64,000 nt of DNA, from the NCBI GenBank assembly GCA_030248065.1, contig JASAMV010001714.1, forward strand, positions 62,001 through 126,000, written 5' to 3'. This stretch comes from Rhynchonema sp. JSB1_4 (lineage: Eukaryota; Nematoda; Chromadorea; Monhysterida; Xyalidae). Under the pieces are notes generated by a model. The model saw nothing but the letters and a program-made list of their open reading frames with translations. It was not told where the DNA came from and made no database searches. The number at the start of each line of letters is the position of its first letter. The first letter of the stretch is position 1. The position numbers were made by a program, and so were the translations under genes. Positions 1-11,430 of this stretch are shown here, piece after piece.

Positions 1-394
1 GGTTTTACGGTATTTTCGAAATCGAAGTTCTCACATTTTCTCTGCCTTTGCTTTTCATTTTTACGTTTCGGTTCCGACGGTTCACCTTGAACCGGAACTT
101 CCGAGATGACCACATGCGATGACGACCACACGTCGCAACCGCCCTTTCAATGAAACATTCAAGGAAACTCGTGACGCGAAATGAATCAGCATCGTAAAAA
201 GCCAAATTAAAAAGTCGTTTTTCGTATTTTGGGCTCCACTCTCCTTTTCCCGACGTTTTCGGAATCCACGGTTGCTGCTTGGCATGATTTGGCTGTGAAA
301 AGGGCAGTTATAAACTTTAATAATTTTGGTCATTTGTGAGACCTTTCGTCAAAATCCAGTCCGCCAAAAAATAAATTCCCGACAATTCTGAGCA

Positions 395-1632
395 ATGGGT
401 GTCTCCAGCTCAACCTCCTCATCAACCCAACCCGGTGGTCACCACAGTCCATCGATGGATCGAGCCGTCGGATTTCTGCGTTCGGGCGCTTTCGATCTTC
501 GTGATGTGGCCTTGCTGACTTGGGAGGAATTTCTCGCCATCATTTCGGATTTGAATCGCAGGTGAGATTTTAGCTCGGCGTCAAGTCATAGAAAGTCGCA
601 TTGCTGAGTCAAAATTATAATTCCATTCTTCGTTCAAAACTTCGGTTCAAAGACACCGTTTGCTTTCAGATGCAAAAGAATCGTTGACAAAAAGGGTCGA
701 TATTTGCTGTTTGCCCTGAAGAAAGGCTCTAGTGACTCGATGCTCTGGAAGGCCACCGTGCGAATCTGTTGTCTTCAGGTTTTTGAGACTATTGCGACTA
801 AACTATTTTTTGTGATGCTTGTAAACGTGTAAACATTGGTAAAAAAAGATTTCAGATGAATTCCACGGATCAGTCGATTGAATCGCGTCGTATATTCAAT
901 TTGCCCCAGTTCCTTCGTGCAGCCAAGTCGGTGGGCATCACAATCGAACAACACTTGGAACGCAAACAGGATTCAAGCACAGCAACGACATCATCAAATG
1001 CAGCCAGTGTCATGCCTGAGTCCATGACAACGTCGATACTGATGGATCAGTGAGTGCGGGCTTGGATTAAAGCTCAATTTTTCGTGTGAATCTTTTTAGA
1101 GATAATGGCCTGGGCTTAAGCACATCTAAATCAAGATCAAGAAAATCATTTTCGTCACAGATTCGCCTCCTACTCCGAGCTGGTCACTACAGCGTGTGAC
1201 ACTGATCTGAACGCCGATTGTATCGTGTGTCTGGAACGTCGACCCGACGTGATCCTGCCCTGTGCTCATTGCTACTGTCGACCGTGCATCGAACAATGGT
1301 TATTTTCTCTTCCATGCGATTGAAAAAGTATAAATTAAGAGAAAATCTAGTGTTTAGATTGGTGTAGGAGACTTTGTCTTCAGGTTAGGTTAGCAGAAGG
1401 AGGAAATCTGATGTTCCGGTCTGTGTTGTATCTTCTTCATTTGCTTCTGAATTAAAATTTAAGGGAATTGTACTGCTTCAGGAAAGAGACGGTGCACGGC
1501 GATTCGTGTCCGGTGTGTCGCGCCAAGAACGATCGACAATCGGACTCGAACGATTGGGTGGTGATCTCGGACAAGCCCGAACAATCCGATGTCACCAATT
1601 ATTTATTATCAATGGCAAAAGAAACTGATTAG
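395..1632 (+). CDS. RNF141: RING finger protein 141 orthologue, five exons
   Basis: Predicted E3 ubiquitin ligase of the RNF141 (ZNF230) family. Exons read as 395-561, 670-778, 856-1049, 1161-1298 and 1482-1632; the phases join cleanly and give about 252 residues, against about 230 in vertebrates. The N-terminus MGVSSS is a possible myristoylation site, as in RNF141. A LTWEEFLAIISDLN stretch matches the family's LTYEEFL region, and RRIFNLPQF matches its SRIMNLYQF region. The C3HC4 RING spans exons 4 and 5: CIVC, then LPCAH, CYCRPC and CPVC. The tail DWVVISDKPE..YLLSMA is also typical. The start chosen is the only ATG that gives the N-terminal region. A 5'-truncated copy lies 21 kb downstream. 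Orthology is secure; exact exon edges are inferred. Confidence 0.92.
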
Positions 1633-1706
1633 AACACTTCCGGTTGTGATCAGAAAACACGGGAATATGCAAAATTATTGCACATGAATTTGCGTGAGGA
1701 AATCAT

Positions 1707-1712
1707 AATAAA
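1707..1712 (+). terminator. Polyadenylation signal of RNF141
   Basis: AATAAA lies 75 bases after the RNF141 stop codon, and the same hexamer follows the second copy at 23368-23373. The convergent ionotropic receptor gene ends within about 100 bases on the other strand, so the two 3' ends nearly overlap. Confidence 0.6.
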
Positions 1713-1727
1713 ATGTCATAAAACCAG

Positions 1728-2143
1728 CTAATCTGACCAATTGACAGAATTACCCATCAGCAGTCCAGCTTTCTTGTAACAAACTTCCATAAGTAGCATT
1801 GTAAACGCTACTATCAATCCACAAAACAACAATCCAAAAATACTCACCAGGCTCATCAAATACTTTTTCGGTCTCCAAAACACTCTCATATCGCCCTTTG
1901 ATGAACTGTAAGCCACTAAATGACTCAATCATCGCAGCGTTGATTCGTTGCACAACGCTTATTGGCACATTTCGGCTAAAAAGCAGTTGTCCCAGTTCCT
2001 TACCTAAACCGGGGAATTTGAGAGATCGAATATTGCACCACTTTGTCGGCAATTGTTTCGCGAAGAGCTCATCCGTCAGAAAAACGACATCTCCGTTGGA
2101 AAGCCGCTCCTTGTAATCGCCATATTGAGTGAATGACTTCAGA
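1728..2143 (-). pseudogene. Truncated ionotropic receptor fragment
   Basis: On the minus strand this encodes the end of the ligand-binding S2 lobe and the last membrane segment (IFGLLFCGLIVAFTMLLMEV) of the ionotropic receptor found in full at 23395-24850. The fragment stops where the inverted repeat begins, so the S1 lobe, pore and first membrane segments are absent. It also lacks a short stretch present in the other copy between ETEKVF and the last membrane segment. It cannot make a channel. Identity to the intact copy is very high, so the duplication is recent or reflects an assembly duplicate. Confidence 0.85.
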
Positions 2144-3162
2144 TGGTACTGAATTTGAATTTGAAGTTGTTGAGTAATTTATTATGGTTGGGTATTCAAA
2201 GAACTCCAGGAACTTTGTTGAAAAGTCTATTAACTCACCAGCGCCGAACGTGGTCATAAAATGTACAAATCTGATTATCCCTTTATCGCACCAATTGACC
2301 GTCAACAGAATGGTGACAAACATTGCAGCCACTGAGAGCAACAGAGTGCATCTCAGCACTGACGCTGTTGCAATGTGGAAATCTGAACAGGGGGTCAAGG
2401 AGTGAGGTTTTTCAATTCGGGATGGGGTTCAGCCACGCCTGCGACTGTTGCTGACAGTCTCACACTAGATTAAAGTCTCAGTCACAGAACAGACAAAACC
2501 GCTTCCGAATCGGCTTGTACATCTCGTGCTAACATGCTTTGTGGAGGTATAGGTGCAAAATTTTGATGTCGTACTTTTATTGCACCCGTTAATGGAGCGC
2601 GGTGGATTTGTTCGATTTCGGAACATGCAATGAATACGTCGTTTTTTTAAATGCAAGGACCACGGAAGAGTAACAAACTTTCGTCTCACAAAAAACTCAG
2701 ATGAAAAACCGCACCGTGGACGAGGCTCAAATAGAAACCTTTTGATTGACAAACTGATGTTGGGTTCGAAGCTACATCGAAAAGCAGGCAGATTGTCGGG
2801 GGACAGAAACGAAACAACCTATCGATTGGAGTCGCTTTGATGGAAGCATCTGGGGTAAGTGACTGTGAAACATCAGATAGTCGACGGGGCATCAAACTTG
2901 GTTATCGGATCTATCGTCTTGGTAGTACCAGTACTGATCCGCAGTTTATATTTGGAACAATATGTAAGTCATGATTTGATTATTGGCATTCCTCGTCCAG
3001 TTTAACCTTGGGCTTCTGTTCGAACTGCAAATTAGCCATCAAGCCTACAGTTGGCCCAGACAAAAAACGTGGGTTCAAATCCGGCACAGAAACAGACAAA
3101 CAACCGTCATTCTGGCTCACTCAGCTTTTTTCACTCTGTAATCAGTCTCCCCTCCCCCGCAG

Positions 3163-6100
3163 CGCAGTTGAGTCGGGCTTGTCAGCTTTACTAGAATTAT
3201 CACATTTATCCGAGTCGTCTGTAATCAGTCTTCACAACGCCAAACCCAAGCCGTCGAAGTTATCAGCGTTATTCGTTTCATTCCTACCAGCTCAATTCAA
3301 AGTCATCATCGAAATTCTACATTTGCACAGTGAGTTCATGTCTTTTCTATTCCTGTTTGTGTTTTATTGCTGATGACGATAGTTTTGGCAGTTCAGCAAA
3401 TATGCGCTGAAAACAGAAGCGCATCAGGAATCGACATAAATGATAGTACCCGGTTTTGTAGCAAGTTATGCAAATACATTATCACACGTGTCAGAGTGAG
3501 TTGAAAACGTTGGCAAAGCACGACCTGTAGGAAGAGCACGTTTGCATGATTGTTTTCAGTGGCACCACCAATTCGACACGTTGAAAGTTACACGCTGGCC
3601 TGTCTAAATTTGGTCGATCTAATTCAGCAAAATGAGCTGACCGTCACCGAAGCCGCATCTCGTTGGCGCGAAGTGATCACAGCTGATCAATATGCAGCAT
3701 ACGCATCACATCGCACTTTCACAGAGAACATCAGACGCATGAGTAAACAGGTACAGTTTTAACATGAATTTCATGAGAAACGCAAACCAAGTAACTTATA
3801 CATTAAGTAGATATAGATGCTTCGGTAAGGTCGCTTTACGGTTGCCGGTGATTACCAACAAGATACTTATTGTCTCCACCGCAAAGCATAACTAACCCTA
3901 ATGAGGACAGCTACATAGAACTGTATCACAAATTAAATATGGTACATAATGTACATACATAGGTCCCACCACCAGATCAAATCCCGATCATGATTTTACT
4001 TCAGAATTTCGAACAACTCTGGGCAAAATCCAAAACGGTGAAACCGACCATGCTGGCGGCACAAAAGGTATCAACTGTTTGGTTTTTTAAGGTGGAGTTA
4101 TACTTGTCCATTTTTTTGCTTGCAGACAATGAGGACAAATTTTTGTTGGAATCATATTTTGTAATAGAGTTGGCGCACAAATTTCGGCCAGCGCGAAAGT
4201 TGTTCATTTGATGCAGGGGAACCAGAAAAAATGACTGTTTCTCTTTCTTTCATTTTGATATGGGTTCGCTTGTGGACAAAACGGACACTTTTGGACAGCA
4301 TGAGTTGTCCACACGACCCATATTGTCCATACATAAATGTCCTCTTGTGTAGACAAATGTCCTCAAACCCATTTGTCCACATGTGGACAAGTATAGCTCC
4401 AACTCCAGCTTTAGTTAGAATCCAGTGATATTGTGCTTGTTTGGTTACCGTAGTGGTCATCAAAACGAAACAGGTACTACATTATTCTTAGCACTGGCAG
4501 TCCTATCCGTGGATGCCACGTTGACCACTACGGGACTGACAGAATCATTTGGTTTTATGCACATTATTTCGAATTTCGTCAGCAAAATATTGGAAATCTT
4601 CTGGTCATCGGAGTGATCATCATGGTCACCGAATATACCATCAACAACAAAATCACAAACTTTCCCTGCCAACAACAGCAGCAACGAAACCCCGATCATT
4701 TGCAGAAAAACGCCATTCGTGCACGCGAACAGCAACGATTGCATGGTTGGCCCTTATGACTACGTAACAACACGGGCTCATTCTAAGACCAGATAGTATG
4801 CTTGTCTAAATGAACCACACTTTCAGCAGATCCATTCGAGACGCCTGTCAAGACGCCATTTGATGAGATGGAATGGGCCGTGGTGCCGTACAAACCAACG
4901 CAGATGACCGAAATGCGTAAGTGAACTAACGTTTGCGCCCACTTTATTTTGGTCCGATCTCCGTGAACTTTTGTCAGGCTTGAAAGTGCTGCGACGAATG
5001 GACGAGCAGCGTCTTCGTAAGTTTTATATGGTGTTTCTGTTAGCCTAAAACAGCTTTTTTAACTCTCAAACCTCCGTTGCAGGCTGGAATCCATTCGTCT
5101 ACCACGATGCAGCGACCTCGAATCGCCAGTCCAGCCGCGAGACTGGTGCCCAGCCACAGGATCCGCGTAAGTTTTATATGGTGTTTCTGTTGGCCTAAAA
5201 CAGCTTTTTTAACTCTCAAACCTCCGTTGCAGGCTGGAATCCATTCGTCTACCACGATGCAGCGACCTCGAATCGCCAGTCCAGCCGCGAGACTGGTGCC
5301 CAGCCACAGGATCCGCGTAAGTTTTATATGGTGTTTCTGTTGGCCTAAAACAGCTTTTTTAACTCTCAAACCTCCGTTGCAGGCTGGAATCCATTCGTCT
5401 ACCACGATGCAGCGACCTCGAATCGCCAGTCCAGCCGCGAGACTGGTGCCCAGCCACAGGATCCGCGTAAGTTTTATATGGTGTTTCTGTTGGCCTAAAA
5501 CAGCTTTTTTAACTCTCAAACCTCCGTTGCAGGCTGGAATCCATTCGTCTACCACGATGCAGCGACCTCGAATCGCCAGTCCAGCCGCGAGACTGGTGCC
5601 CAGCCACAGGATCCGCGTAAGTTTTATATGGTGTTTCTGTTGGCCTAAAACAGCTTTTTTAACTCTCAAACCTCCGTTGCAGGCTGGAATCCATTCGTCT
5701 ACCACGATGCAGCGACCTCGAATCGCCAGTCCAGCCGCGAGACTGGTGCCCAGCCACAGGATCCGCGTAAGTTTTATATGGTGTTTCTGTTGGCCTAAAA
5801 CAGCTTTTTTAACTCTCAAACCTCCGTTGCAGGCTGGAATCCATTCGTCTACCACGATGCAGCGACCTCGAATCGCCAGTCCAGCCGCGAGACTGGTGCC
5901 CAGCCACAGGATCCGCGTAAGTTTTATATGGTGTTTCTGTTGGCCTAAAACAGCTTTTTTAACTCTCAAACCTCCGTTGCAGGCTGGAATCCATTCGTCT
6001 ACCACGATGCAGCGACCTCGAATCGCCAGTCCAGCCGCGAGACTGGTGCCCAGCCACAGGATCCGCGTAAGTTTTATATGGTGTTTCTGTTGGCCTAAAA

Positions 6101-8107
6101 CAGCTTTTTTAACTCTCAAACCTCCGTTGCAGGCTGGAATCCATTCGTCTACCACGATGCAGCGACCTCGAATCGCCAGTCCAGCCGCGAGACTGGTGCC
6201 CAGCCACAGGATCCGCGTAAGTTTTATATGGTGTTTCTGTTGGCCTAAAACAGCTTTTTTAACTCTCAAACCTCCGTTGCAGGCTGGAATCCATTCGTCT
6301 ACCACGATGCAGCGACCTCGAATCGCCAGTCCAGCCGCGAGACTGGTGCCCAGCCACAGGATCCGCGTAAGTTTTATATGGTGTTTCTGTTGGCCTAAAA
6401 CAGCTTTTTTAACTCTCAAACCTCCGTTGCAGGCTGGAATCCATTCGTCTACCACGATGCAGCGACCTCGAATCGCCAGTCCAGCCGCGAGACTGGTGCC
6501 CAGCCACAGGATCCGCGTAAGTTTTATATGGTGTTTCTGTTGGCCTAAAACAGCTTTTTTAACTCTCAAACCTCCGTTGCAGGCTGGAATCCATTCGTCT
6601 ACCACGATGCAGCGACCTCGAATCGCCAGTCCAGCCGCGAGACTGGTGCCCAGCCACAGGATCCGCGTAAGTTTTATATGGTGTTTCTGTTGGCCTAAAA
6701 CAGCTTTTTTAACTCTCAAACCTCCGTTGCAGGCTGGAATCCATTCGTCTACCACGATGCAGCGACCTCGAATCGCCAGTCCAGCCGCGAGACTGGTGCC
6801 CAGCCACAGGATCCGCGTAAGTTTTATATGGTGTTTCTGTTGGCCTAAAACAGCTTTTTTAACTCTCAAACCTCCGTTGCAGGCTGGAATCCATTCGTCT
6901 ACCACGATGCAGCGACCTCGAATCGCCAGTCCAGCCGCGAGACTGTGCCCAGCTACAGGATCCGCGTAAGTTTTATATGGTGTTTCTGTTGGCCTAAAAC
7001 AGCTTTTTTAACTCTCAAACCTCCGTTGCAGGCTGGAATCCATTCGTCTACCACGATGCAGCGACCTCGAATCGCCAGTCCAGCCGCGAGACTGGTGCCC
7101 AGCCACAGGATCCGCGTAAGTTTTATATGGTGTTTCTGTTGGCCTAAAACAGCTTTTTTAACTCTCAAACCTCCGTTGCAGGCTGGAATCCATTCGTTTA
7201 CCACGATGCAGCGACCTCGAATCGCCAGTCCAGCCGCGAGACTGGTGCCCAGCCACAGGATCCGCGTAAGTTTTATATGGTGTTTCTGTTGGCCTAAAAC
7301 AGCTTTTTTAACTCTCAAACCTCCGTTGCAGGCTGGAATCCATTCGTTTACCACGATGCAGCGACCTCGAATCGCCAGTCCAGCCGCGAGACTGGTGCCC
7401 AGCCACAGGATCCGCGTAAGTTTTATATGGTGTTTCTGTTGGCCTAAAACAGCTTTTAACTCTCAAACCAGCTTGTGTGCATTTTTGAAGTCACATGGCC
7501 ATCTGGTGCATTCACACTGACGATGACCTGCTTCACTGCCCGTCTGTAAATGTATCGAAAAGGGCACGCAAAACACACTACGTTGCAATTCACATCGTAT
7601 TAATTTTAAAAAAGTTTTTAACTCTCGAATTTCCGTTACAGTCCCTAGTGACATGTGCCTTGCTGTTCGAATGCTTTTTTAACTTTCGCTCGAGTTTTCG
7701 TTACAGGCTCAGGGACGAAAAAGGGAATGAATTGGACACCAGTGCTTCCAGAAATGCCGGAATCATTCAGTTGTGGTTGGCCGGGCTGTGCGCGTTCGGT
7801 AGGTTTATAAATCACACATTGCTTGGTGTAGCCTGCAATAATGTTTCCTGCTGTCAACAGGGAGGATTGTACGAGAAGGACTGTGGATGTCTCGCGCACG
7901 TGAAATGCGTCGGCAGGCAATGGCGTGCTCTGTGGCCTGAGGGCAGTAAGTTACATATACAACATTATTGTGACTTAACAAGCCTATCGTAGTTACCACG
8001 CCTTAATATTTTTCTCCGTTGCAGAACATGCGTCGAGAATTCCCCCTGTTATCTCTCTGGACTGCTTCAACTGTGGCAAGGAGTTCAAGTTTTATCGCAT
8101 CAACTAA
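3163..8107 (+). CDS. Unrecognised gene with tandem 28-residue exons and RING-like C-terminus
   Basis: I do not recognise this family. Exons that join in phase: 3163-3329, 3560-3750, 4005-4067, 4679-4745, 4830-4916, 4978-5016, sixteen 84-bp exons from 5083 to 7415, then 7707-7798, 7861-7945 and 8025-8107 (stop TAA). The N-terminal part looks helical (ESYTLACLNLVDLIQQNEL, EAASRWREV). The middle is a run of 28-residue units starting RWNPFVYHD and rich in S, Q, R and P. The end has CGWPGC, then DCGCLAHVKC, then CFNCGK, a C4HC3-like spacing that suggests a zinc-binding RING-CH or RING-like domain and so a possible E3 ligase (inference). The true start was not found; the a/tg split across 3329/3560 makes one candidate ATG. 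Repeat copy 13 has a 1-base deletion. Confidence 0.6.
5083..7415 (+). repeat. Tandem array of 16 exon-plus-intron units, 150 bp each
   Basis: Each 150-bp unit is one 84-bp exon plus a 66-bp intron. Every copy keeps GCAG before the exon and GTAAGT after it, and every exon starts and ends in phase 1, so any number can be included or skipped without shifting frame. Copies 2-12 look identical by eye. The copy starting at 6883 has a 1-base deletion (GACTGTGCC for GACTGGTGCC) and a C-to-T change. The last two carry a TTCGTTTA variant, which is also the form in all three copies of the right arm. Confidence 0.95.
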
Positions 8108-8175
8108 GACATCAAGCTGCCAATCCGACATCAAAACGTCATGGTTGAGATCTTCCTTGCCTTTAGTGATCCCCT

Positions 8176-9266
8176 TTAAAGGTGCTGGTTAACAACCCTT
8201 CGACCGCGCTTGATCTTGGGGGTAGCATATATAAACAAAGTTTGGACATTGTGTTACTCGACCCTAATCTGGCGAGCCGATTGGTTGCTTCCTGATGTTT
8301 CACGGCCACGTTGAAATTTGCCCCTGGTGAAAAAAAACCGAAAAAATTTGAAATGCTGCTGTCACACGATTAGGCTGTTTCAAAGTTTGATACTGGAGTG
8401 ACAGCAACCTCCAACATTGTGGAAAAAACCGCAATGCACAATAGCTATTGAAACGTCCGCATTGTTGAATAAAAAACTAAAAGGTTTCAGAAACCTGGCC
8501 ATTTTTTTGTTAGGATTTTCTACTCGTATAATTTTAAGTATCTGTGGTGAATGAAATAAGTTGTCAATTACAAATAAAAATCCTCTAATTATCAAGTTTT
8601 TTGTTTGTGCTTCTCAGTTTTCAAAACCCTACACAGCTCACACAATGTTTACCACAACATGCGCAAGCCAGCCATTCCACAGCGCACACACACAACAAAG
8701 CTTGCCAGCTGAAACATTGCTGTGTTGTCGCTGTGCCGACTGTGTGTTGTCGTTGTGTGTGCGCTGTGGAATGGCTGGCTTGCGCATGTTGTGGTAAACA
8801 TTGTGTGAGCTGTGTAGGGTTTTGAAAACTGAGAAGCACAAACAAAAAACTTGATAATTAGAGGATTTTTATTTGTAATTGACAATTTATTTCATTCACC
8901 ACAGATGCTTAAAATTATACGAGTAGAAAATCGTAACAAAAAATGACCAGGCTTCTGAAACCGTTTCTTTTTTATTCAACAATGCGGACGTTTCAATGGC
9001 TATTGTGTATTGTGGTTTTCGGCACACTGTTGGAGGTTGCTGTCACTCTAGTGTCAAACTTTGAAACAGCCTATTCGTGTCACAGCAGCGTTTCAAATTT
9101 TTTCGGTTTTTTCACCAGGGGCAAATTTCAACGTGGCCGTGAAACATCAGGAGGCATCCAATCGGCTCGCCAGATTAAGGTCGACTAACACGATGTCCAA
9201 ACTTTGTTTATATATACTACCCCCAAGATCAAGCGCGGTCGAAGGGTTGTTGACCAGCAGCTTTAA
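8176..9266. mobile_element. Palindromic TTAA-flanked element, copy 1
   Basis: An almost perfect inverted repeat of about 1.09 kb bounded by TTAA on both sides (TTAAAGGTGCTGG at one end, CCAGCAGCTTTAA at the other), with arms meeting near 8720 in a CA/TG-rich loop. It starts about 70 bases after the stop codon of the upstream gene. TTAA target duplication is the hallmark of piggyBac-type transposition, but no transposase is present and the termini do not start CCC as in classical piggyBac elements. The assignment is tentative. The short open frames inside are symmetric shadows. Confidence 0.7.
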
Positions 9267-9530
9267 AACATCTGATATGTTAAGGTATTTCCATCGTATT
9301 TTCAACCATTTTACTGTTTAAAGCGCATATCCTCGCTTTTCAATGATTTTTCCTCTCCGCACCTACCTAGTATCGCCTTGATTCCTCAATTTTTGACCGA
9401 AAGTTAACCGAAATTTGTGGTGATATCACTGTTACGTCATTACTTCCCGATTGCTATGTAGGTATGTCACTAAGGGCTGTGATAAAATGTACTGACTACC
9501 TGGGAGGAAACATGTAGGCTATGGGTGATA

Positions 9531-9740
9531 TTTTCGAAACGGTGTAAAGGTCAGTTGGGTGTAAAGGTTGGTGGAAAGCTCGGTCGACAGCTCAGTGGGA
9601 TGGACCTCGGTGTAAACTTGAAACATTCCACGTTAATAACAGGCAATGTTTCACGTTTACACCGAGCTACGCCGACCGAGCTTTCGACCGAACTTTACAC
9701 CGACCTTTGGGCCCAACTGACCTTTACACCGTTTCGAAAA
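9531..9740. mobile_element. Hairpin MITE-like element
   Basis: Terminal inverted repeats read TTTTCGAAACGGTGTAAAGG at 9531 and its reverse complement ending at 9740. Nearly the whole 210 bp folds on itself (GGTGTAAAGGT..., GAAAGCTCGGTCG...). No coding potential. It lies in the spacer between the large inverted-repeat arms. Confidence 0.75.
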
Positions 9741-9959
9741 TTCCACCCCATGAGGAATTTTGAATAATTCAGCATTTGTGCCACGTCGTTAGCTCCACAA
9801 GCGCACGCATCAGGCAAAACAACATGGATATAAAAAATGTTTTGAAATGCAAAATCGACAAAACTTAGCAACTACAGTATTTGTTCGTCAACGCACTTGA
9901 ATCGACTTTGACTGAATTCAGCGGGTTTTACTTGCATCTGCTTAGCATACGAATATTGA

Positions 9960-10165
9960 TTTTGATCCGCTAATCCGCTAACAGGCTAATCCGCTTTGCA
10001 TTATGAATGCACACGCGTGCGGCGGATTAGCGGATTAGCGGGTGTGAAAAGTTGTTCGCCCGCTAATCCGCTAATCCGCTTTTTGCATTGTGAATGCAAA
10101 AGCGTGCGCATCTCGCCCGCTAATCGGCTAATCCGCTAATCCGCTTGCATTGTGAATGCAGCCTT
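9960..10165. repeat. GCTAATCCGC / TGCATTGTGAATGCA repeat cluster
   Basis: About 200 bp built from CTAATCCGC words in both orientations, alternating with three copies of a palindromic core TGCATTnTGAATGCA and GCGTGCG spacers. It can form several alternative hairpins. No gene seen. Confidence 0.7.
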
Positions 10166-11430
10166 ACAAAAAAGGCCCTGTTGATTCAGAAAAAGCAGAT
10201 TTTTTGTACTCGTATGTTTTTCTCACTATATAGCATGCTATTATACATATTTAAAGTTTTTGACCTTGTTACGACTTTTATGTAGTTTGTTGATATCAAT
10301 TGGAAACCAATATGCAAAACTGATCCCACGTGTTATAGCAACGTTCTTTCTGACAACGTTTGCTGACATGTAAATTACTGTTGCGCATTATGCAGAAAAC
10401 CGGGAAAACGGGAAACCGGGAAAACGTTAGTTAGGTTAATGGTTGCCGACTAACGCCTTGAGCTAGTTGGCATCGTGGAGGGCGCGATAACGCCCTTCCC
10501 CAGCACGGCTCAACGGAGTTATTGCCAAACTGAAAAACTTTGATGTTCTGTATTTCACACCATTTAGTAGCTGGTTGGCTATAACTTAACACATACATAC
10601 ATGTATGTACAGTCCGTGACGAATTATGTGGCCACTTTGCAACGCCGACGCGCGCGCCAGGCGTTGTGCACATAAATATAGGGTGATCTGCAAGAGTACG
10701 GTACAGTACGGTATAGCTTGGCAACAGGAAAAGTTAGCGCGCGCAGTGCGCGCGCCGTTTTATAATAATCACACAGGATGCATGGAATGAGTAACAGCGA
10801 CCATTTATTTATGCAATAAATTCACAATTGATCAAGACGCGAGATTAGTTTTGAACTTTGCGTGAACAAGTTTGCCGCTTGTCTTTGTTTAGCATGTCAC
10901 AAAGTTTTTGCAGGTTGATTTTTGATCGCAGCTTTTGTGGCCATATCTTCGATGTGCTTTTCCATATTGGATTTGAAACAGCAAAGCTGAAAAGAAACAC
11001 GTTCAAGCCAGAAGAAAAGAAATGAACAAACACTGCACTCACATGACTGCCAGAGAAAGCGGATAATGATAAAAAACAAGCAGGAAACACAAGATAAAAC
11101 CTCACAGCATGTCTTGTATTTTGGTTGTTGCTTGCTTTATGTGATGGACTGCTCAGTTGTTGTCTGCACCAAACATATGGTACTCTGCATGTGTGATTGG
11201 TCACTGGCTAATCATAGACGCGCCCACAATGCTCTCCGTTTTTATTTCCATAACTTGCTGCCCGACGCCATGTGATGCACACTTGAACAGCTCCAGTCGC
11301 TGCAAACAGCACGCACGTTTGAATTACCGCTGGGTCCCGTCTAGTGTTTCACAACATGCCGAAAACCGTTCTTCTACTTCTTCTGCATGGCGTTTTTTAG
11401 ACAAAAGGCTGGTCACAGGCAAACTTTTTT
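10166..11430. other. Spacer sequence without a supported gene
   Basis: Mostly unique AT-rich DNA in the spacer of the large inverted repeat. A short A/C/G-rich purine tract (GGGAAAACGGGAAACCGGG) lies near 10401-10424. Short open frames at 10845-11204 and elsewhere lack splice-site support or recognisable domains. Confidence 0.5.
10427..10475 (-). repeat. Solo inverted copy of the 42-bp minisatellite unit
   Basis: Read on the minus strand this gives CGATGCCAACTAGCTCAAGG, then CGTTAGTCGGCAACCATTAA, then CCTAACTAACG, a diverged single unit of the 42-bp minisatellite that starts at 11848, in opposite orientation. It suggests the array grew from one end of an older inverted-repeat element. Confidence 0.7.

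Larger units (their letters stand above)
531..2143 (+). repeat. Direct duplication, left copy (RNF141 plus receptor 3' end)
   Basis: This block recurs in the same orientation at 22229-23856. It begins inside RNF141 exon 1 and ends inside the convergent ionotropic receptor gene. The copies are nearly identical but carry small indels. The left copy lacks about 54 bp in the receptor part near 1859, and the right copy lacks 16 bp of RNF141 exon 2 and 9 bp of exon 5. Only 3 bases separate its right end from the left arm of the inverted repeat. Confidence 0.9.
2147..9425. repeat. Left arm of large inverted repeat
   Basis: The sequence matches the reverse complement of about 16661-20744. The outer end is at TACTGAATTT (2147) and the inner end at GTGGTGATAT (9425). 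The left arm is 7.3 kb and the right 4.1 kb because the right lacks roughly 3143-4710 and has 3 instead of 16 copies of the 150-bp exon unit. The right arm in turn has an A/C tract the left lacks. The 2147-3162 part holds no exon I can support. Confidence 0.9.

Noticed and set aside
3045..3090. GGTTCAAATCC resembling a tRNA B box (also ATTCGAATCC at about 37280 and GGTTCGAATG at about 44084)
   Set aside because: No A box at the right distance and no cloverleaf could be drawn. A tRNA-derived SINE origin is possible but unsupported.
5040..7520. Long open frames of 190-630 codons on both strands through the exon array
   Set aside because: The 150-bp period is divisible by three, so any stop-free frame of one unit stays open throughout. 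They read through introns with conserved GT and AG, and the 84-bp exon frame is the one in phase with flanking exons.
8561..8885. Similar open frames on both strands (MSITNKNPLIIKFF...)
   Set aside because: They are mirror images produced by the palindromic element; the same pair appears in the right copy. No splice or family support.
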